DNA of 64,000 nucleotides from Phosphoribacter sp037046615 (GCA_037046615.1 JBAOHD010000002.1:45782-109781); one strand, 5' to 3'. Positions 38,504 to 47,250 are shown, counted from the stretch's first letter. Notes: generated by a model not told the origin, from the sequence alone. Numbers and translations are program-made.

Positions 38504-39106
38504 ATGACTGGGCAGTTGGCGCGCGCGGAGGCGGCGCTCACGGCATACCTCGCCGATGCGGAGATCCCGTGGGAGCCGGGGCCGCGCGCGGGTGAATATG
38601 TTGTCACCCTCCCCGGCGAGAAGAAGCTCCGGGTCGTCACCTCTGTGCTCGTGCGCGAAGAGTCGACATCGGTCTCCGCCTTCGTCATCCGCAATCCCGA
38701 CGAAAACCACGGCGAGGTCTACCGCTGGCTGCTGCGGCGCAACCTCCGCATGCCGATGCTGGCGTATGCCGTGGACGCGTCCGGTGACGTGTGGGTGCGC
38801 GGCCAGGTGCCGACGGCGGCCCTCGACGCGGAGATGCTCGACCAGGTCATGGGGATCGTCCTCGAGGCGGCCGACGGGCCCTTCAACGAGTTGCTCGTCC
38901 TCGGGTTCCTCACCTCGATGCGGCGCGAGTGGGCCTGGCGGGTGTCCAGGGGTGAGTCGCTGGCCAATCTTGAGGCCTTCCGGCCGCTGCTCGAAGGAGT
39001 TGTCGTCGACGAGCCGGCCGCTGCGGCCCACCCCGGGCAGGAGGATGCGCTCCAAGGTGACGAGGACCACCGAAGCCGGGACGAGGGGCCCAACGCGGCG
39101 AGCTGA
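38504..39106 (+). CDS. YbjN-domain protein
   Basis: 200 residues. Core YbjN/type III chaperone-like fold: EYVVTLPGEKKLRVVTSVLV, EVYRWLLRRNLRMPMLAYAV, SGDVWVRGQVP. The C-terminal 30 residues are acidic and probably disordered. The M. tuberculosis counterpart Rv0487 sits in the same place between mshA and gpm1. Role unknown; YbjN proteins are often treated as regulators or chaperones. Confidence 0.85.
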   Translation: MTGQLARAEAALTAYLADAEIPWEPGPRAGEYVVTLPGEKKLRVVTSVLVREESTSVSAFVIRNPDENHGEVYRWLLRRNLRMPMLAYAVDASGDVWVRGQVPTAALDAEMLDQVMGIVLEAADGPFNELLVLGFLTSMRREWAWRVSRGESLANLEAFRPLLEGVVVDEPAAAAHPGQEDALQGDEDHRSRDEGPNAAS

Positions 39107-39127
39107 CGCCGCAATAGGCTGGTGCGC

Positions 39128-39868
39128 ATGACTTACACCCTCGTCCTGCTCCGCCACGGCGAGAGCCAGTGGAATGCCAAGAACCTCTTCACGGGATGGG
39201 TCGATGTCGACCTCACCGACAAGGGCCGGGCCGAAGGCGTCCGTGGTGGCCAGTTGCTCAAGGAGTCCGGGCTGCTGCCCGACGTCTTGCACACGTCGCT
39301 GCTGCGCCGCGCCATCACGACGGCCAACATCGCCCTCGATGCGGCTGACCGGCACTGGATCCCGGTCAAGCGCGACTGGCGGCTCAACGAGCGCCACTAT
39401 GGCGATCTGCAGGGCAAAAACAAGAAGCAGACGATGGAGCAGTTCGGCGAGGAGAAGTTCATGCTCTGGCGCCGGTCCTACGACACGCCGCCGCCGGACA
39501 TCGCCGACGACAACGAATACACCCAGGCCGGCGACCCCCGCTACGCCGACCTGCCGTCGGTGCCCAAGACCGAATGTCTCAAAGACGTGGTCGCGCGGAT
39601 GATTCCTTACTGGGAAGACGAGATCAAGCCCGACCTCAAGGCCGGCAAGGTCGTCCTCGTGGCTGCCCACGGCAACTCTCTGCGCGCGCTGGTCAAGCAC
39701 CTCGACGGCATCAGCGACACCGACATCGCGGGCCTCAACATCCCCACCGGGATGCCCCTGCTCTACGAACTCGACGAGGACTTCAAGCCCACCGTCCCCG
39801 GTGGCCGTTACCTTGACCCCGACGCCGCTGCCGCGGCTGCCGCGGCGGTAGCCAACCAAGGCCGCTGA
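39128..39868 (+). CDS. gpmA: 2,3-bisphosphoglycerate-dependent phosphoglycerate mutase
   Basis: 246 residues. Catalytic motif VLLRHGESQWNAKNLFTGW with the phosphorylated His (RHGES), RDWRLNERHYGDLQGKNK, and the second His in VLVAAHGNSLRALVKHL. This is the glycolytic dPGM. ATG 39128 is preferred over GTG six bases upstream. It ends with an Ala run, then a strong terminator. Confidence 0.97.
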   Translation: MTYTLVLLRHGESQWNAKNLFTGWVDVDLTDKGRAEGVRGGQLLKESGLLPDVLHTSLLRRAITTANIALDAADRHWIPVKRDWRLNERHYGDLQGKNKKQTMEQFGEEKFMLWRRSYDTPPPDIADDNEYTQAGDPRYADLPSVPKTECLKDVVARMIPYWEDEIKPDLKAGKVVLVAAHGNSLRALVKHLDGISDTDIAGLNIPTGMPLLYELDEDFKPTVPGGRYLDPDAAAAAAAAVANQGR

Positions 39869-39885
39869 CCCGTCACAAACCCTCC

Positions 39886-39922
39886 GAGAGCGGACCTTGC
39901 CACCCGGGCGAGGTCCGCTCTC
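39886..39922. terminator. Bidirectional terminator between gpmA and the MFS gene
   Basis: Perfect 12 bp stem: GAGAGCGGACCT (39886-39897) with AGGTCCGCTCTC (39911-39922) and a 13-base loop, between two convergent genes. Confidence 0.75.
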
Positions 39923-39925
39923 GCG

Positions 39926-41257
39926 TTACCCGGTGTGCGTCGTCACCCCGTATGCCGTGCGGCTGCGCAGCGCCCATCGCCCACTCACGCCGGCCAGCAT
40001 CCCCGCCCCGACGATGATGGCCGTCATCGCGGCCCACCCGGCATACCCATGGTCAATGCAGAGCCAGGTCGCGAGCGCAGGGCTGACCGACGACGACAAC
40101 GACCATCCGGCGCTGGCAAAGCCTTGGTATTCGCCCTGGCGCTCCATCGGAGCCAGCCCCATGGTGAGCGCCCATTGCGCCCCGCTGCCGATCAACTCGC
40201 CGAAGACCTGCACCACCGCGCCGCCGAGCAGCAGCGCGATCGCCCACCCGGGCCCCACGGCACCAGCTGCGGCGATCGCCGCGAAGCCGATGGCAAGGAG
40301 CACTCCGGCGCGCACGAGCGACGCGGCACCCGCCGGCACGGTGGCGCTGCCGCGCGAAAAGCGCACCTGCATCACCGCGACCGCGACCGTGTTGACCCCG
40401 AAGACGACGGCCACGATCCACCGTGGCGCGGACGTGTGCCCGGCGATCCACAGCGGAAGCGCAATCTCCATGACGACGAAGTGCATAGCGAAGATCGACA
40501 CCAACCCCGTTGTCACCACATAGGGCAGATCCCGCCAGACGGGCGTATGCCGGGGGGCCGCCGGCTCGTCGGTGACCTCTGGCTCGGTCTCGTCCGGGAG
40601 CGTGGCAGGCGCCGGCAGCGTGGGTGGCGCCGGCAGCGTGGGCCGCACCGGCAGGGCGGGCAGAGGAGGCAACTGCCGGGCCACCCCCGCAGCCACGAGG
40701 AAGGTCACGGCGTCCCACACGAAGACGGCGAGGTAGGCCGACCGAGTGTCGGCCCACAAGGCGAGTCCACCCATGAGGCCACCGAAGGCGAGGCCGGAGT
40801 TGGTCACGGCGCGCAGGTAGGCCTTGAACTCCACCGCCTGCCCGGTCGGGCCGCCGACTCGCGCGATCATCATGTTGCGCAGTGCCCGCGACGTCGTGCC
40901 GGCGATGCCGAGACCGATGTTGACGGCGACGAGTCCCGGCAGTCCGGTCACGACGAGCAGGCCGGCGGCGAAGCCCGCCATGGCGACGAGCGCGCCCACG
41001 AGCAGGGCGCGGGGTTCCACCCGGTCGGCGAGCATCCCCAGCGGAGTGCTGAGCACGAACTCGGTGAAGGCCCCGAGCCCGATCGCGAACGCCACTGCGG
41101 TGGCCGGCATACCCACGACATGGGTGAAATAGATCGCGACCGTGGTCATCGTCGCCCCGCGCCCGAGGGTGTCGACGAGCGAGATCGCCCCGAGCACGCG
41201 CAGGTGGGGATCGATGGGTATGCCGCGCCGGGTCAGGGCGGTGGCGGGGGTGGCCAC
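39926..41257 (-). CDS. MFS transporter, probable drug or metabolite exporter
   Basis: 443 residues from GTG 41257 with GAGGAGG RBS. Twelve predicted helices. The loop between helices 2 and 3 has GMLADRVEPRALLVG, the motif A variant of MFS. The long central loop (about residues 195-240) is Pro/Thr/Glu-rich. The substrate is not identifiable. A large perfect palindrome overlaps its RBS, which suggests tight control, probably by a MarR-type repressor encoded elsewhere. Confidence 0.85.
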   Translation of the reverse strand: MATPATALTRRGIPIDPHLRVLGAISLVDTLGRGATMTTVAIYFTHVVGMPATAVAFAIGLGAFTEFVLSTPLGMLADRVEPRALLVGALVAMAGFAAGLLVVTGLPGLVAVNIGLGIAGTTSRALRNMMIARVGGPTGQAVEFKAYLRAVTNSGLAFGGLMGGLALWADTRSAYLAVFVWDAVTFLVAAGVARQLPPLPALPVRPTLPAPPTLPAPATLPDETEPEVTDEPAAPRHTPVWRDLPYVVTTGLVSIFAMHFVVMEIALPLWIAGHTSAPRWIVAVVFGVNTVAVAVMQVRFSRGSATVPAGAASLVRAGVLLAIGFAAIAAAGAVGPGWAIALLLGGAVVQVFGELIGSGAQWALTMGLAPMERQGEYQGFASAGWSLSSSVSPALATWLCIDHGYAGWAAMTAIIVGAGMLAGVSGRWALRSRTAYGVTTHTG

Positions 41258-41262
41258 GATTC

Positions 41263-41298
41263 CTCCTCAGGTATCTTGACATCAAGATACCTGAGGAG
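41263..41298. promoter_or_regulatory. 17 bp-arm perfect palindrome overlapping the MFS ribosome binding site
   Basis: CTCCTCAGGTATCTTGA (41263-41279) and its exact reverse complement (41282-41298) flank two bases. The core TATCTTGA-N2-TCAAGATA has the look of an operator for a MarR-type dimer. On the gene strand the right half contains GAGGAG of the RBS, so the RNA hairpin would also hide the start. A terminator for phoU, just upstream on the same strand, is an alternative. Confidence 0.65.
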
Positions 41299-41318
41299 TG
41301 GCGGCCCTGCCGACGGAT

Positions 41319-42038
41319 TTACCTCCCGGCGTCCAGAGCGCTGCGCAGGTTGCGGACCGACGACCCGGTCTCGTCCGGGAAGTCGTGATCGACCGTGGCC
41401 TCGGTGTGGTGCTCACCCGTCACGAGGTAGACGACCCGGCGGGCCACCGAGACCGCGTGGTCAGCGAAGCGCTCGTAGTAGCGACCCAAGAGCGTGAGGT
41501 CGACGATCGTCTCAGCCGGGAGGGTGGATCCGTGGAGCACGGTGAAGACGCGCCGGTGCAGCGCATCCATCGCGTCGTCGTCCTTCTCGAGACTCACCGC
41601 CATATCGACATCACGGGCGGCGATGACCGAGCCCGCCTTGGCGACAATCCGCTCGGCGACTTGGCCCATTTCGAGGATGAGCGAGCGCATGGGTGCCGGG
41701 ACGGCTGATTGGGGATAGCGCAGGCGGGCCACCTTGGCCACGTGGCGGGCCAGATCGCCCATCCGCTCGAGGTCGGCGCTCATCCGCAGGGCGGTCACGA
41801 CCACCCGCAGGTCGGTGGCAACCGGCTGCTGGCGGGCCAGGACGTCGACCGCGAGCACGTCAAGGCTTTCGCGGGCATGGTCGAGGGTCCGATCACCGGT
41901 GATGACATCCTCGGCGAGGTGCAAGTCCGCATCGAGGAGGGCGGTGGTCGCCCTCGCGATGGCTGATCCCGCGATCCGCGTCATCTCGACGAGTTGGTCG
42001 GAGATGTGGTCGAGTTCCTCGTGAAACGTGGTGCGCAT
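41319..42038 (-). CDS. phoU: Phosphate signalling protein PhoU
   Basis: 239 residues, all helical, with two PhoU repeats: MRTTFHEELDHISDQLVEMT, ADLERMGDLARHVAKVARL, and in repeat 2 LLGRYYERFADHAVSVARRV. The E/DxxxD metal motifs are present. PhoU links the Pst transporter to the SenX3-type kinase and represses the Pho response when phosphate is plentiful. It diverges from senX3 and shares a PHO-box-bearing intergenic region. Confidence 0.95.
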   Translation of the reverse strand: MRTTFHEELDHISDQLVEMTRIAGSAIARATTALLDADLHLAEDVITGDRTLDHARESLDVLAVDVLARQQPVATDLRVVVTALRMSADLERMGDLARHVAKVARLRYPQSAVPAPMRSLILEMGQVAERIVAKAGSVIAARDVDMAVSLEKDDDAMDALHRRVFTVLHGSTLPAETIVDLTLLGRYYERFADHAVSVARRVVYLVTGEHHTEATVDHDFPDETGSSVRNLRSALDAGR

Positions 42039-42116
42039 GCATGGTCCTCACTCTCAGGCTGCGCACACGCTAACCAATCCTGCTGACCTGTGGTCCGGTC
42101 CCGGGCGGTTCCGCGG

Positions 42117-42142
42117 TGAACTTCTGGGCCCCGGAAGATGAA
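42117..42142. promoter_or_regulatory. PHO-box-like repeats between phoU and senX3
   Basis: GGTGAAC at 42115-42121 and GATGAAA at 42137-42143 place TGAA cores exactly 22 bases (two 11 bp units) apart, with a degenerate unit between. It resembles the site before pstS and lies in the divergent phoU/senX3 promoter region; RegX3 autoregulation is inferred. Confidence 0.4.
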
Positions 42143-42204
42143 ATCCGGGCCCCCTCGCGGGATCGCGTAGAGGGCTGGGGGGTGTGCCCTCTAGCCTTGG
42201 GCTC

Positions 42205-43425
42205 GTGGACGTGGTCGTAGGGGTGGTGATCGGCCTCCTAGTCGGGCTCGGGATCGGATGGTTCCTCGTCCGATCCCGTCGGCAGGCGGTCGCCTCGGCG
42301 GCGGTTGTCGACCCGGTCCGCGACGAACGCGAGGACGGCGCGGTGCCCGAATACGTCGACGACGTGCTCTCTGTCTTGCCCTCGAGCGGGATCGTCCTGG
42401 ATCGCAAGACCAATGTCGTGGCCTGCTCTCCGTCGGCGGTGTCTCACGGCCTCGTCCGTGGCACCGCCCTGACCTACCCCGCGTTGCTCACGCTGGCCCG
42501 TCGCGCCCAGGCCGAGGGCGGCGTCATGCAGGAGCAGCTCGCACTCCCGCGCGGGCCGGGTGTCGACGCGCGCCGGGTCGTGAGCGCCCGGGCGGCCCGC
42601 CTCGGCGACGAACACGTCCTGCTGCTCGTCGAAGACCGGTCACACGCCTATCTCGTCGAAGAGGTCAGGCGCGACTTCCTCGCCAACGTCAGCCATGAGC
42701 TCAAGACCCCCGTCGGCGGCATCCTGCTGCTGGCCGAGGCCGTCAAGGGTGCGCGAGACGACCCGGAAGCGGTTGCGCGATTCGCCAAGCGCATGCGCAA
42801 GGAGGCTCGACGCCTCGACCACCTCGTGACCGACATCGTCCAGCTCTCGCGGCTGCAGTCTGAGGACCGGCTGAGTGATCCTGTCGAGGTCGATCTCGCG
42901 CGGGTGGTCAACGAAGCCGTCGACGACGTCCGGGTTGCCGCCGAGGAGAAGGAGATCGACCTTGTCATCGTCTCCGACAAGCGGTGCTGGGTCTGGGGCG
43001 ACCGCGGTCTGCTCGTGACCGCGGTGCGCAATCTCGTCGTCAACGCCGTCGCCTACTCGGGTTCGGGCACCCGCGTGGCCATCCGCGCTCGGGTCGCACC
43101 AGACGGCGCCCGTGAGGTCATCGTCACCGACCAGGGCACCGGCATACCCGAGAGTGAACTCGGGCGGATCTTCGAGCGGTTCTACCGAGTCGACGCTGCG
43201 CGCTCCCGGTCGACCGGTGGCACTGGCCTCGGATTGTCGATCGTCAAACACGTCTGCGCCAACCATGGCGGCGACGTCACCGTGTGGAGCGAGCTCGGGC
43301 GCGGCTCCACCTTCACCATCCGCCTTCCGGCCCCCTCCTACGGGCCGTCCGAGACCAAGGCCGACACCGGCATACCTGCCAGTCCTTCCGACACCGACCA
43401 GCCGAAAGAGACACCTGTCCCATGA
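42205..43425 (+). CDS. senX3: Phosphate sensor histidine kinase SenX3
   Basis: About 406 residues. One N-terminal membrane helix (VVVGVVIGLLVGLGIGWFLV), a PAS-like region, HisKA with FLANVSHELKTPVGGILLLA (phosphorylated His), and HATPase with NLVVNAVAYS, VTDQGTGIPESELGRIFERF and GGTGLGLSIVKHV. The start could be GTG at 42184, 42205 or 42211; 42205 gives a helix right at the N-terminus as in SenX3. It overlaps regX3 by ATGA. Confidence 0.93.
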   Translation: MDVVVGVVIGLLVGLGIGWFLVRSRRQAVASAAVVDPVRDEREDGAVPEYVDDVLSVLPSSGIVLDRKTNVVACSPSAVSHGLVRGTALTYPALLTLARRAQAEGGVMQEQLALPRGPGVDARRVVSARAARLGDEHVLLLVEDRSHAYLVEEVRRDFLANVSHELKTPVGGILLLAEAVKGARDDPEAVARFAKRMRKEARRLDHLVTDIVQLSRLQSEDRLSDPVEVDLARVVNEAVDDVRVAAEEKEIDLVIVSDKRCWVWGDRGLLVTAVRNLVVNAVAYSGSGTRVAIRARVAPDGAREVIVTDQGTGIPESELGRIFERFYRVDAARSRSTGGTGLGLSIVKHVCANHGGDVTVWSELGRGSTFTIRLPAPSYGPSETKADTGIPASPSDTDQPKETPVP

Positions 43426-44102
43426 GCCGCATCCTTGTCGTCGAAGACGAAGAGTCGTTCTCCGACCCACTGTCTTATCTCCTGCGCAAGGAGGGCTACT
43501 CGGTCGCGGTCGCCGCGACCGGGCCCGAGGCGCTGGCGGAGTTCGAAAAGAACGGCGCCGACCTTGTGCTGCTCGACCTCATGCTCCCCGGGATCCCGGG
43601 AGTGGAGGTATGCCGCCAGCTCCGGACGCGCTCCGCGGTGCCGATCATCATGCTCACGGCCAAGGACAGCGAGGTCGACAAGGTCGTGGGGCTTGAGATG
43701 GGCGCTGACGATTACGTCACCAAGCCCTACTCCTCACGGGAGTTGCTCGCGCGGGTGCGAGCGGTGCTGCGGCGCCACGCCGACGTCGAGGAGACCGCTC
43801 CCGCGACGCTCGAGGCCGGGCCGGTGCGCATGGACGTCGAGCGCCACGTCGTCACGGTCAACGGACGTAAAACCTCGATGCCGCTCAAGGAGTTCGAACT
43901 TCTTGAGCTGCTGCTGCGGAACGCTGGCCGGGTGCTCACCCGTGGCCAACTCATCGACCGAGTGTGGGGCAGTGACTACGTCGGCGACACCAAGACCCTC
44001 GATGTCCACGTCAAGCGGCTGCGCGCGAAGGTCGAGCCCGACCCCGGCCGTCCGCAGCACATCCTCACGGTGCGTGGATTGGGCTACAAGTTCGACGCCT
44101 GA
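43422..44102 (+). CDS. regX3: Phosphate response regulator RegX3
   Basis: 226 residues. Receiver domain with acidic pocket VEDEE, phosphorylation Asp in VLLDLMLPGIPG and Lys in VTKPYSSREL. OmpR-type winged helix with MPLKEFELLELLLRNAGRVL and VHVKRLRAKVEPDPGRPQHI. Partner of the overlapping kinase gene. Likely activator of the pst operon in this window via PHO-box-like sites. Confidence 0.95.
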   Translation: MSRILVVEDEESFSDPLSYLLRKEGYSVAVAATGPEALAEFEKNGADLVLLDLMLPGIPGVEVCRQLRTRSAVPIIMLTAKDSEVDKVVGLEMGADDYVTKPYSSRELLARVRAVLRRHADVEETAPATLEAGPVRMDVERHVVTVNGRKTSMPLKEFELLELLLRNAGRVLTRGQLIDRVWGSDYVGDTKTLDVHVKRLRAKVEPDPGRPQHILTVRGLGYKFDA

Positions 44103-44204
44103 CCCGTCGCTGACCGCGAGCCCGCGCGGAAAGTGGCCACCCCCGGCGGGTGGCAGCTAGCGTCGGCGGGCGGTTGCGAGCGCCGCACTGAGGGGCGGGA
44201 CGAC

Positions 44205-44241
44205 ATGAGACGGGCCCCGGCAGTGCCGGGGCCCGTCTCAT
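44205..44241. terminator. Bidirectional terminator after regX3
   Basis: Perfect 18 bp stem: ATGAGACGGGCCCCGGCA (44205-44222) with its reverse complement at 44224-44241, between convergent regX3 and the lipoprotein gene. Confidence 0.8.
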
Positions 44242-44285
44242 CGTGCGCAGTGAAGCAGGCCGATCAGGCAAGCCGGCGGTGGGGA

Positions 44286-44744
44286 TCAGCTCTTGGGACC
44301 GAGATCCTTGTAGACGCCCAGCGGTGCGACGACGGGGACAGAGACCAGCTGCTTACCGTCCTTGGAGGTGATGACGTAGATGTCGGTCAACGTGCCAGGC
44401 GCGGAGGGCACGGCATCGAAGGTGACGTCCTTGATCGCGACAACTTCCCGCGAACCCACCGACACGGTTGTGCTCGGGGCGGTGCCCTCCTTGGGTGCGA
44501 AGCTCACCTGGGCGGTGCCGGAGCCAGTGTTGACGACCGCCCCGGTCAGCGCGCCCTTGCCACCCTTGGCGCTGGCCACGATCGCAAGGTTGTGCGCCGC
44601 GACCTCCCCGACCTTGGTGCTGACCCCATCGGCCGGGTCATAGGGCATCTCGGTGGTCTGCGGCGAGAGGTAACTGCAGGCGGAAAGGGCGGCGGTGGTC
44701 GCCGCGACACTGACGACGGCGAGGGCGCGGTTGAGTCGCTTCAC
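44286..44744 (-). CDS. Small lipoprotein of unknown function
   Basis: 152 residues from GTG 44744, chosen because it gives a clean lipoprotein signal (RALAVVSVAATTAALSACS, lipobox LSAC). The mature part is a single beta-rich domain (HNLAIVASAKGGKGALTGAV, VVNTGSGTAQVSFAP), similar to copper-chaperone-like or DUF461-type immunoglobulin-like folds in layout only. No metal-binding Met/His cluster is seen. Role unknown. Confidence 0.7.
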   Translation of the reverse strand: MKRLNRALAVVSVAATTAALSACSYLSPQTTEMPYDPADGVSTKVGEVAAHNLAIVASAKGGKGALTGAVVNTGSGTAQVSFAPKEGTAPSTTVSVGSREVVAIKDVTFDAVPSAPGTLTDIYVITSKDGKQLVSVPVVAPLGVYKDLGPKS

Positions 44745-44848
44745 GGGCGGAAGCCTACCGCCCGAGGTGCCCCGGAAGGCAGGAGGGGCGGGTGGTTCTG
44801 GACACGTCTGTCGAATCCTCGGGTGCGGCCGTGAAGGGAAGGTGAGTG

Positions 44849-44901
44849 AAAGGGCAGGTATGCCGCCTTCCCGGCCCGTGATCCCGGCATACCTGCCCTT
44901 T
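44849..44901. repeat. Inverted repeat with GTATGCCG/CGGCATAC upstream of the lipoprotein gene
   Basis: Perfect 17 bp arms: AAAGGGCAGGTATGCCG (44849-44865) and its reverse complement (44885-44901). Lies in the 458-base gap between the lipoprotein and carD starts. Confidence 0.75.
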
Positions 44902-45004
44902 GACCCCGTGCCGGCCACGTGAAGCCGGCATACCTGCCTTTGACCCCGTGCCGGCCACGTGAGGCCGGTGTCCCTGCCCTGTGACCCCGTCCCGGCAAGC
45001 TAAC
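44884..45004. repeat. Three tandem repeats of about 41 bp upstream of carD
   Basis: Units begin at 44884, 44925 and 44965 with CCGGCATACCTGCC or the variant CCGGTGTCCCTGCC, and share TGACCCCGTGCCGG. A fourth partial start is at 45005. Copies 1 and 2 differ by about two bases; copy 3 is more divergent. Period 40-41, no spacers, so not CRISPR. The remaining gap (45005-45202) holds no gene I can support; it contains the carD promoter region. Confidence 0.75.
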
Positions 45005-45202
45005 CCGGCAGACTCGGCCCTCCACCTCGAAACGGGCCCGCACCCCGGTCCGCCCCCAGCACGCGCCGAGCGTCTTGTCAACCCCCATCTCGGGGCGCCC
45101 AGACCGCCCTTAGGCCTCTGACCTGCGCAAACGACATTCCCGCCATGGAGGGTGTCAGTGGGGGCGTGGTATCCTGGAGGTCGCGAAAGGGGTATTCATC
45201 AC

Positions 45203-45685
45203 ATGGTCTTCAAGGTCGGCGAAACGGTCGTGTACCCGCATCACGGTGCGGCACTGATCGAGGAAATCAACACCCGCACCATCAAGGGAGTCGACCGGGT
45301 TTATCTCAAACTCAAGGTCGCTCAGGGCGACCTCACGATCGAGGTGCCCGCGGACAGCTGTGAGGACATCGGCGTCCGCGATGTCGTGGGCCAGGAAGGT
45401 CTCGACCGGGTGTTCCAGGTGCTGCGCGCCGAATACACCGAAGAGCCGACCAACTGGTCGCGCCGCTACAAGGCCAACCTCGAGAAGCTCGCGTCCGGCG
45501 ATGTCATCAAGGTCGCCGAGGTTGTCCGCGACCTGTGGCGTCGTGACAAGGACCGCGGCCTGTCTGCCGGCGAGAAGCGCATGCTCGCCAAGGCCCGCCA
45601 GATCCTCGTCTCCGAGCTCGCGCTCGCCGAGAAGACCAACGAGGAGAAGGCCGAGTCGATCCTCGACGAGGTCCTCGCCTCCTGA
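45203..45685 (+). CDS. carD: CarD-family RNA polymerase-binding regulator
   Basis: 160 residues from ATG 45203, preceded by GAAAGGGG. The N-terminal RNAP-interaction domain is MVFKVGETVVYPHHGAALIE then KGVDRVYLKLKV. The C-terminal helical DNA-binding domain has NWSRRYKANLEKLASGDVIK, the conserved Trp that wedges the open complex, and LSAGEKRMLAKARQILVSEL. CarD stabilises promoter open complexes, notably at rRNA genes. The order carD-ispD-ispF-cysS matches mycobacteria. Confidence 0.96.
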   Translation: MVFKVGETVVYPHHGAALIEEINTRTIKGVDRVYLKLKVAQGDLTIEVPADSCEDIGVRDVVGQEGLDRVFQVLRAEYTEEPTNWSRRYKANLEKLASGDVIKVAEVVRDLWRRDKDRGLSAGEKRMLAKARQILVSELALAEKTNEEKAESILDEVLAS

Positions 45686-45752
45686 CGCGCCGGCTTCCTG
45701 CCGACGCTGCTGACACACACTCCGCCGATGGCCATGACGGGCGCCTGACGTC

Positions 45753-46439
45753 ATGGCCATCGGCATTGTTGTGCTCGCTGCAGGCGCTGGCACCAGACTC
45801 GGCGCAGACGTGCCCAAGGCGTTCGTATCCGTCGCTGGCACAACGCTTCTCGAGTATGCCGTGCGCGCGGCCTTGGGTGCCCAGGGCGTGCGCACCGTTG
45901 TCGTTGCGGCCCCGCCTGACTGGATCGACGACACGATGGGCCTAACCGAACCGCTGAGCCGGGCGCACGGCATACCTGTCCAGGTGGTGCCCGGCGGAGC
46001 GGAGCGCGGGGACAGCGTCCTGGTCGCCGTCCGATGGCTGCCCGAGGAGTGCGATGTCGTCCTCGTCCACGATGCGGCGCGTGCGTTTGCCAGCTCTCGA
46101 CTCTTCGACCGGGTGGCCGCAGCGGTCACCGAGCAGTCGCCGGCTGTCGTGCCTGGTGAGCAGGTGGTCGACACGATCAAGGTCGTCGACGAGACCGGTC
46201 ATGTCATCGCGACCCCTGATCGGGCCACGTTGCGCGCCGTCCAAACGCCCCAAGGCTTCCGGCGCGACGTCCTCCTCGCGGCGCACGCGGCATACGGGAG
46301 CCTCGCAACTGATGACGCGGGCCTGGTCGAGCGGCTCGGTCGCCCGGTCGCCGTCATCGCCGGTGAGGCAGACGCCTTCAAGGTGACCACACCGGATGAC
46401 CTCGTCCGAGCCCACCGCATCGCCGCGTCCGCTCGTTAG
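45753..46439 (+). CDS. ispD: 2-C-methyl-D-erythritol 4-phosphate cytidylyltransferase
   Basis: 228 residues. CTP-binding motif VLAAGAGTRLGADVPKAFV, VLVHDAARAFASS, and TPQGFRRDVLLAAH. Third step of the MEP isoprenoid pathway. It stands 67 bases after carD and 9 before an SDR gene, which in turn runs into ispF, so IspD and IspF are probably co-expressed. Confidence 0.95.
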   Translation: MAIGIVVLAAGAGTRLGADVPKAFVSVAGTTLLEYAVRAALGAQGVRTVVVAAPPDWIDDTMGLTEPLSRAHGIPVQVVPGGAERGDSVLVAVRWLPEECDVVLVHDAARAFASSRLFDRVAAAVTEQSPAVVPGEQVVDTIKVVDETGHVIATPDRATLRAVQTPQGFRRDVLLAAHAAYGSLATDDAGLVERLGRPVAVIAGEADAFKVTTPDDLVRAHRIAASAR

Positions 46440-46448
46440 GCTGACGAC

Positions 46449-47250
46449 ATGAGGCCGGTCGCAGTCGTCACGGGTGGGGGCACAGGCATCGGTGCTGCCA
46501 CCGCGGCCCGATTGGCGCAGGACGGCTTCGATGTCGTCGTCAGTGGTCGCCGGGTGGAGCCCCTCGATGCCACGGCCACGTCGATCCGTGAGACCTACGG
46601 CGTGAGCGCCCGCGCGGTCGTCATGGACGTCACCGATCGTGAGTCGGTGCGCCTGGCGGCCGCGGAGATCGGTGGCTGCGATGTCCTGGTCAACAATGCC
46701 GGCGGCGCCATCGGGACCGACCGCGTCGAAGACGGCAAGCCCGACGAGTGGCGCAGCATGTGGGAGTCCAACGTCCTTGGCGTCCTGCACGTCACGCAGG
46801 CGTTCCTTCCGGCCCTGCGGCGTTCACCGACGGGCGGGACAATCGTCGTCGTGTCCTCGATCGCCGGCCTGCTCGTCTACGAGGGTGGGGCCGGTTACAC
46901 CGCCGCCAAGCACGGCGCGACCGCGCTCGTCGAGACCCTGCGGCTGGAGCTCGCCGGCGAACCGATCCGGGTCGTCGAGGTCGACCCGGGGATGGTGTGG
47001 ACCGACGGCTTCTCCCTCACACGGTTCCACGGCGACCAGGCCAAGGCCGACGCGGTGTATGCCGGCGTCGACCGCCCGCTCGTAGCTGCCGACGTCGCCG
47101 AGTGCATCGCCTTTTGTGTCGGGCTGCCGCAGCACGTCAACGTCGACCGGCTCGTCGTCAAACCGGTCGCGCAGGCGGCGCCGCACAAGGTCGTCCGGGC
47201 CCCGATCGACTGGACCCACAGTCAGCCGCAGGGAGTGGCAACGACTATGA
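46449..47250 (+). CDS. Short-chain dehydrogenase/reductase
   Basis: SDR with TGGGTGIGAATA (cofactor glycines), LVNNAGGAIG, catalytic Ser in VSSIAGLLV, and YTAAK with Tyr/Lys. C-terminal family text is LVVKPVAQAAPHKV. The open frame has no stop and runs into ispF at ATG 47247. In the +1 frame a TGA overlaps that ATG (47248-47250), so I place the end there and take the read-through to be a one-base error. Substrate unknown; it is inserted between ispD and ispF. Confidence 0.82.

Noticed and set aside
39935..41497. 520-codon plus-strand frame opposite the MFS gene
   Set aside because: Antisense shadow; Arg/Gly/His-rich with no family text, while the minus frame is a clear 12-helix transporter.
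44884..45004. CRISPR array
   Set aside because: Repeats are contiguous with period 40-41 and no unique spacers; no cas genes are in the window.
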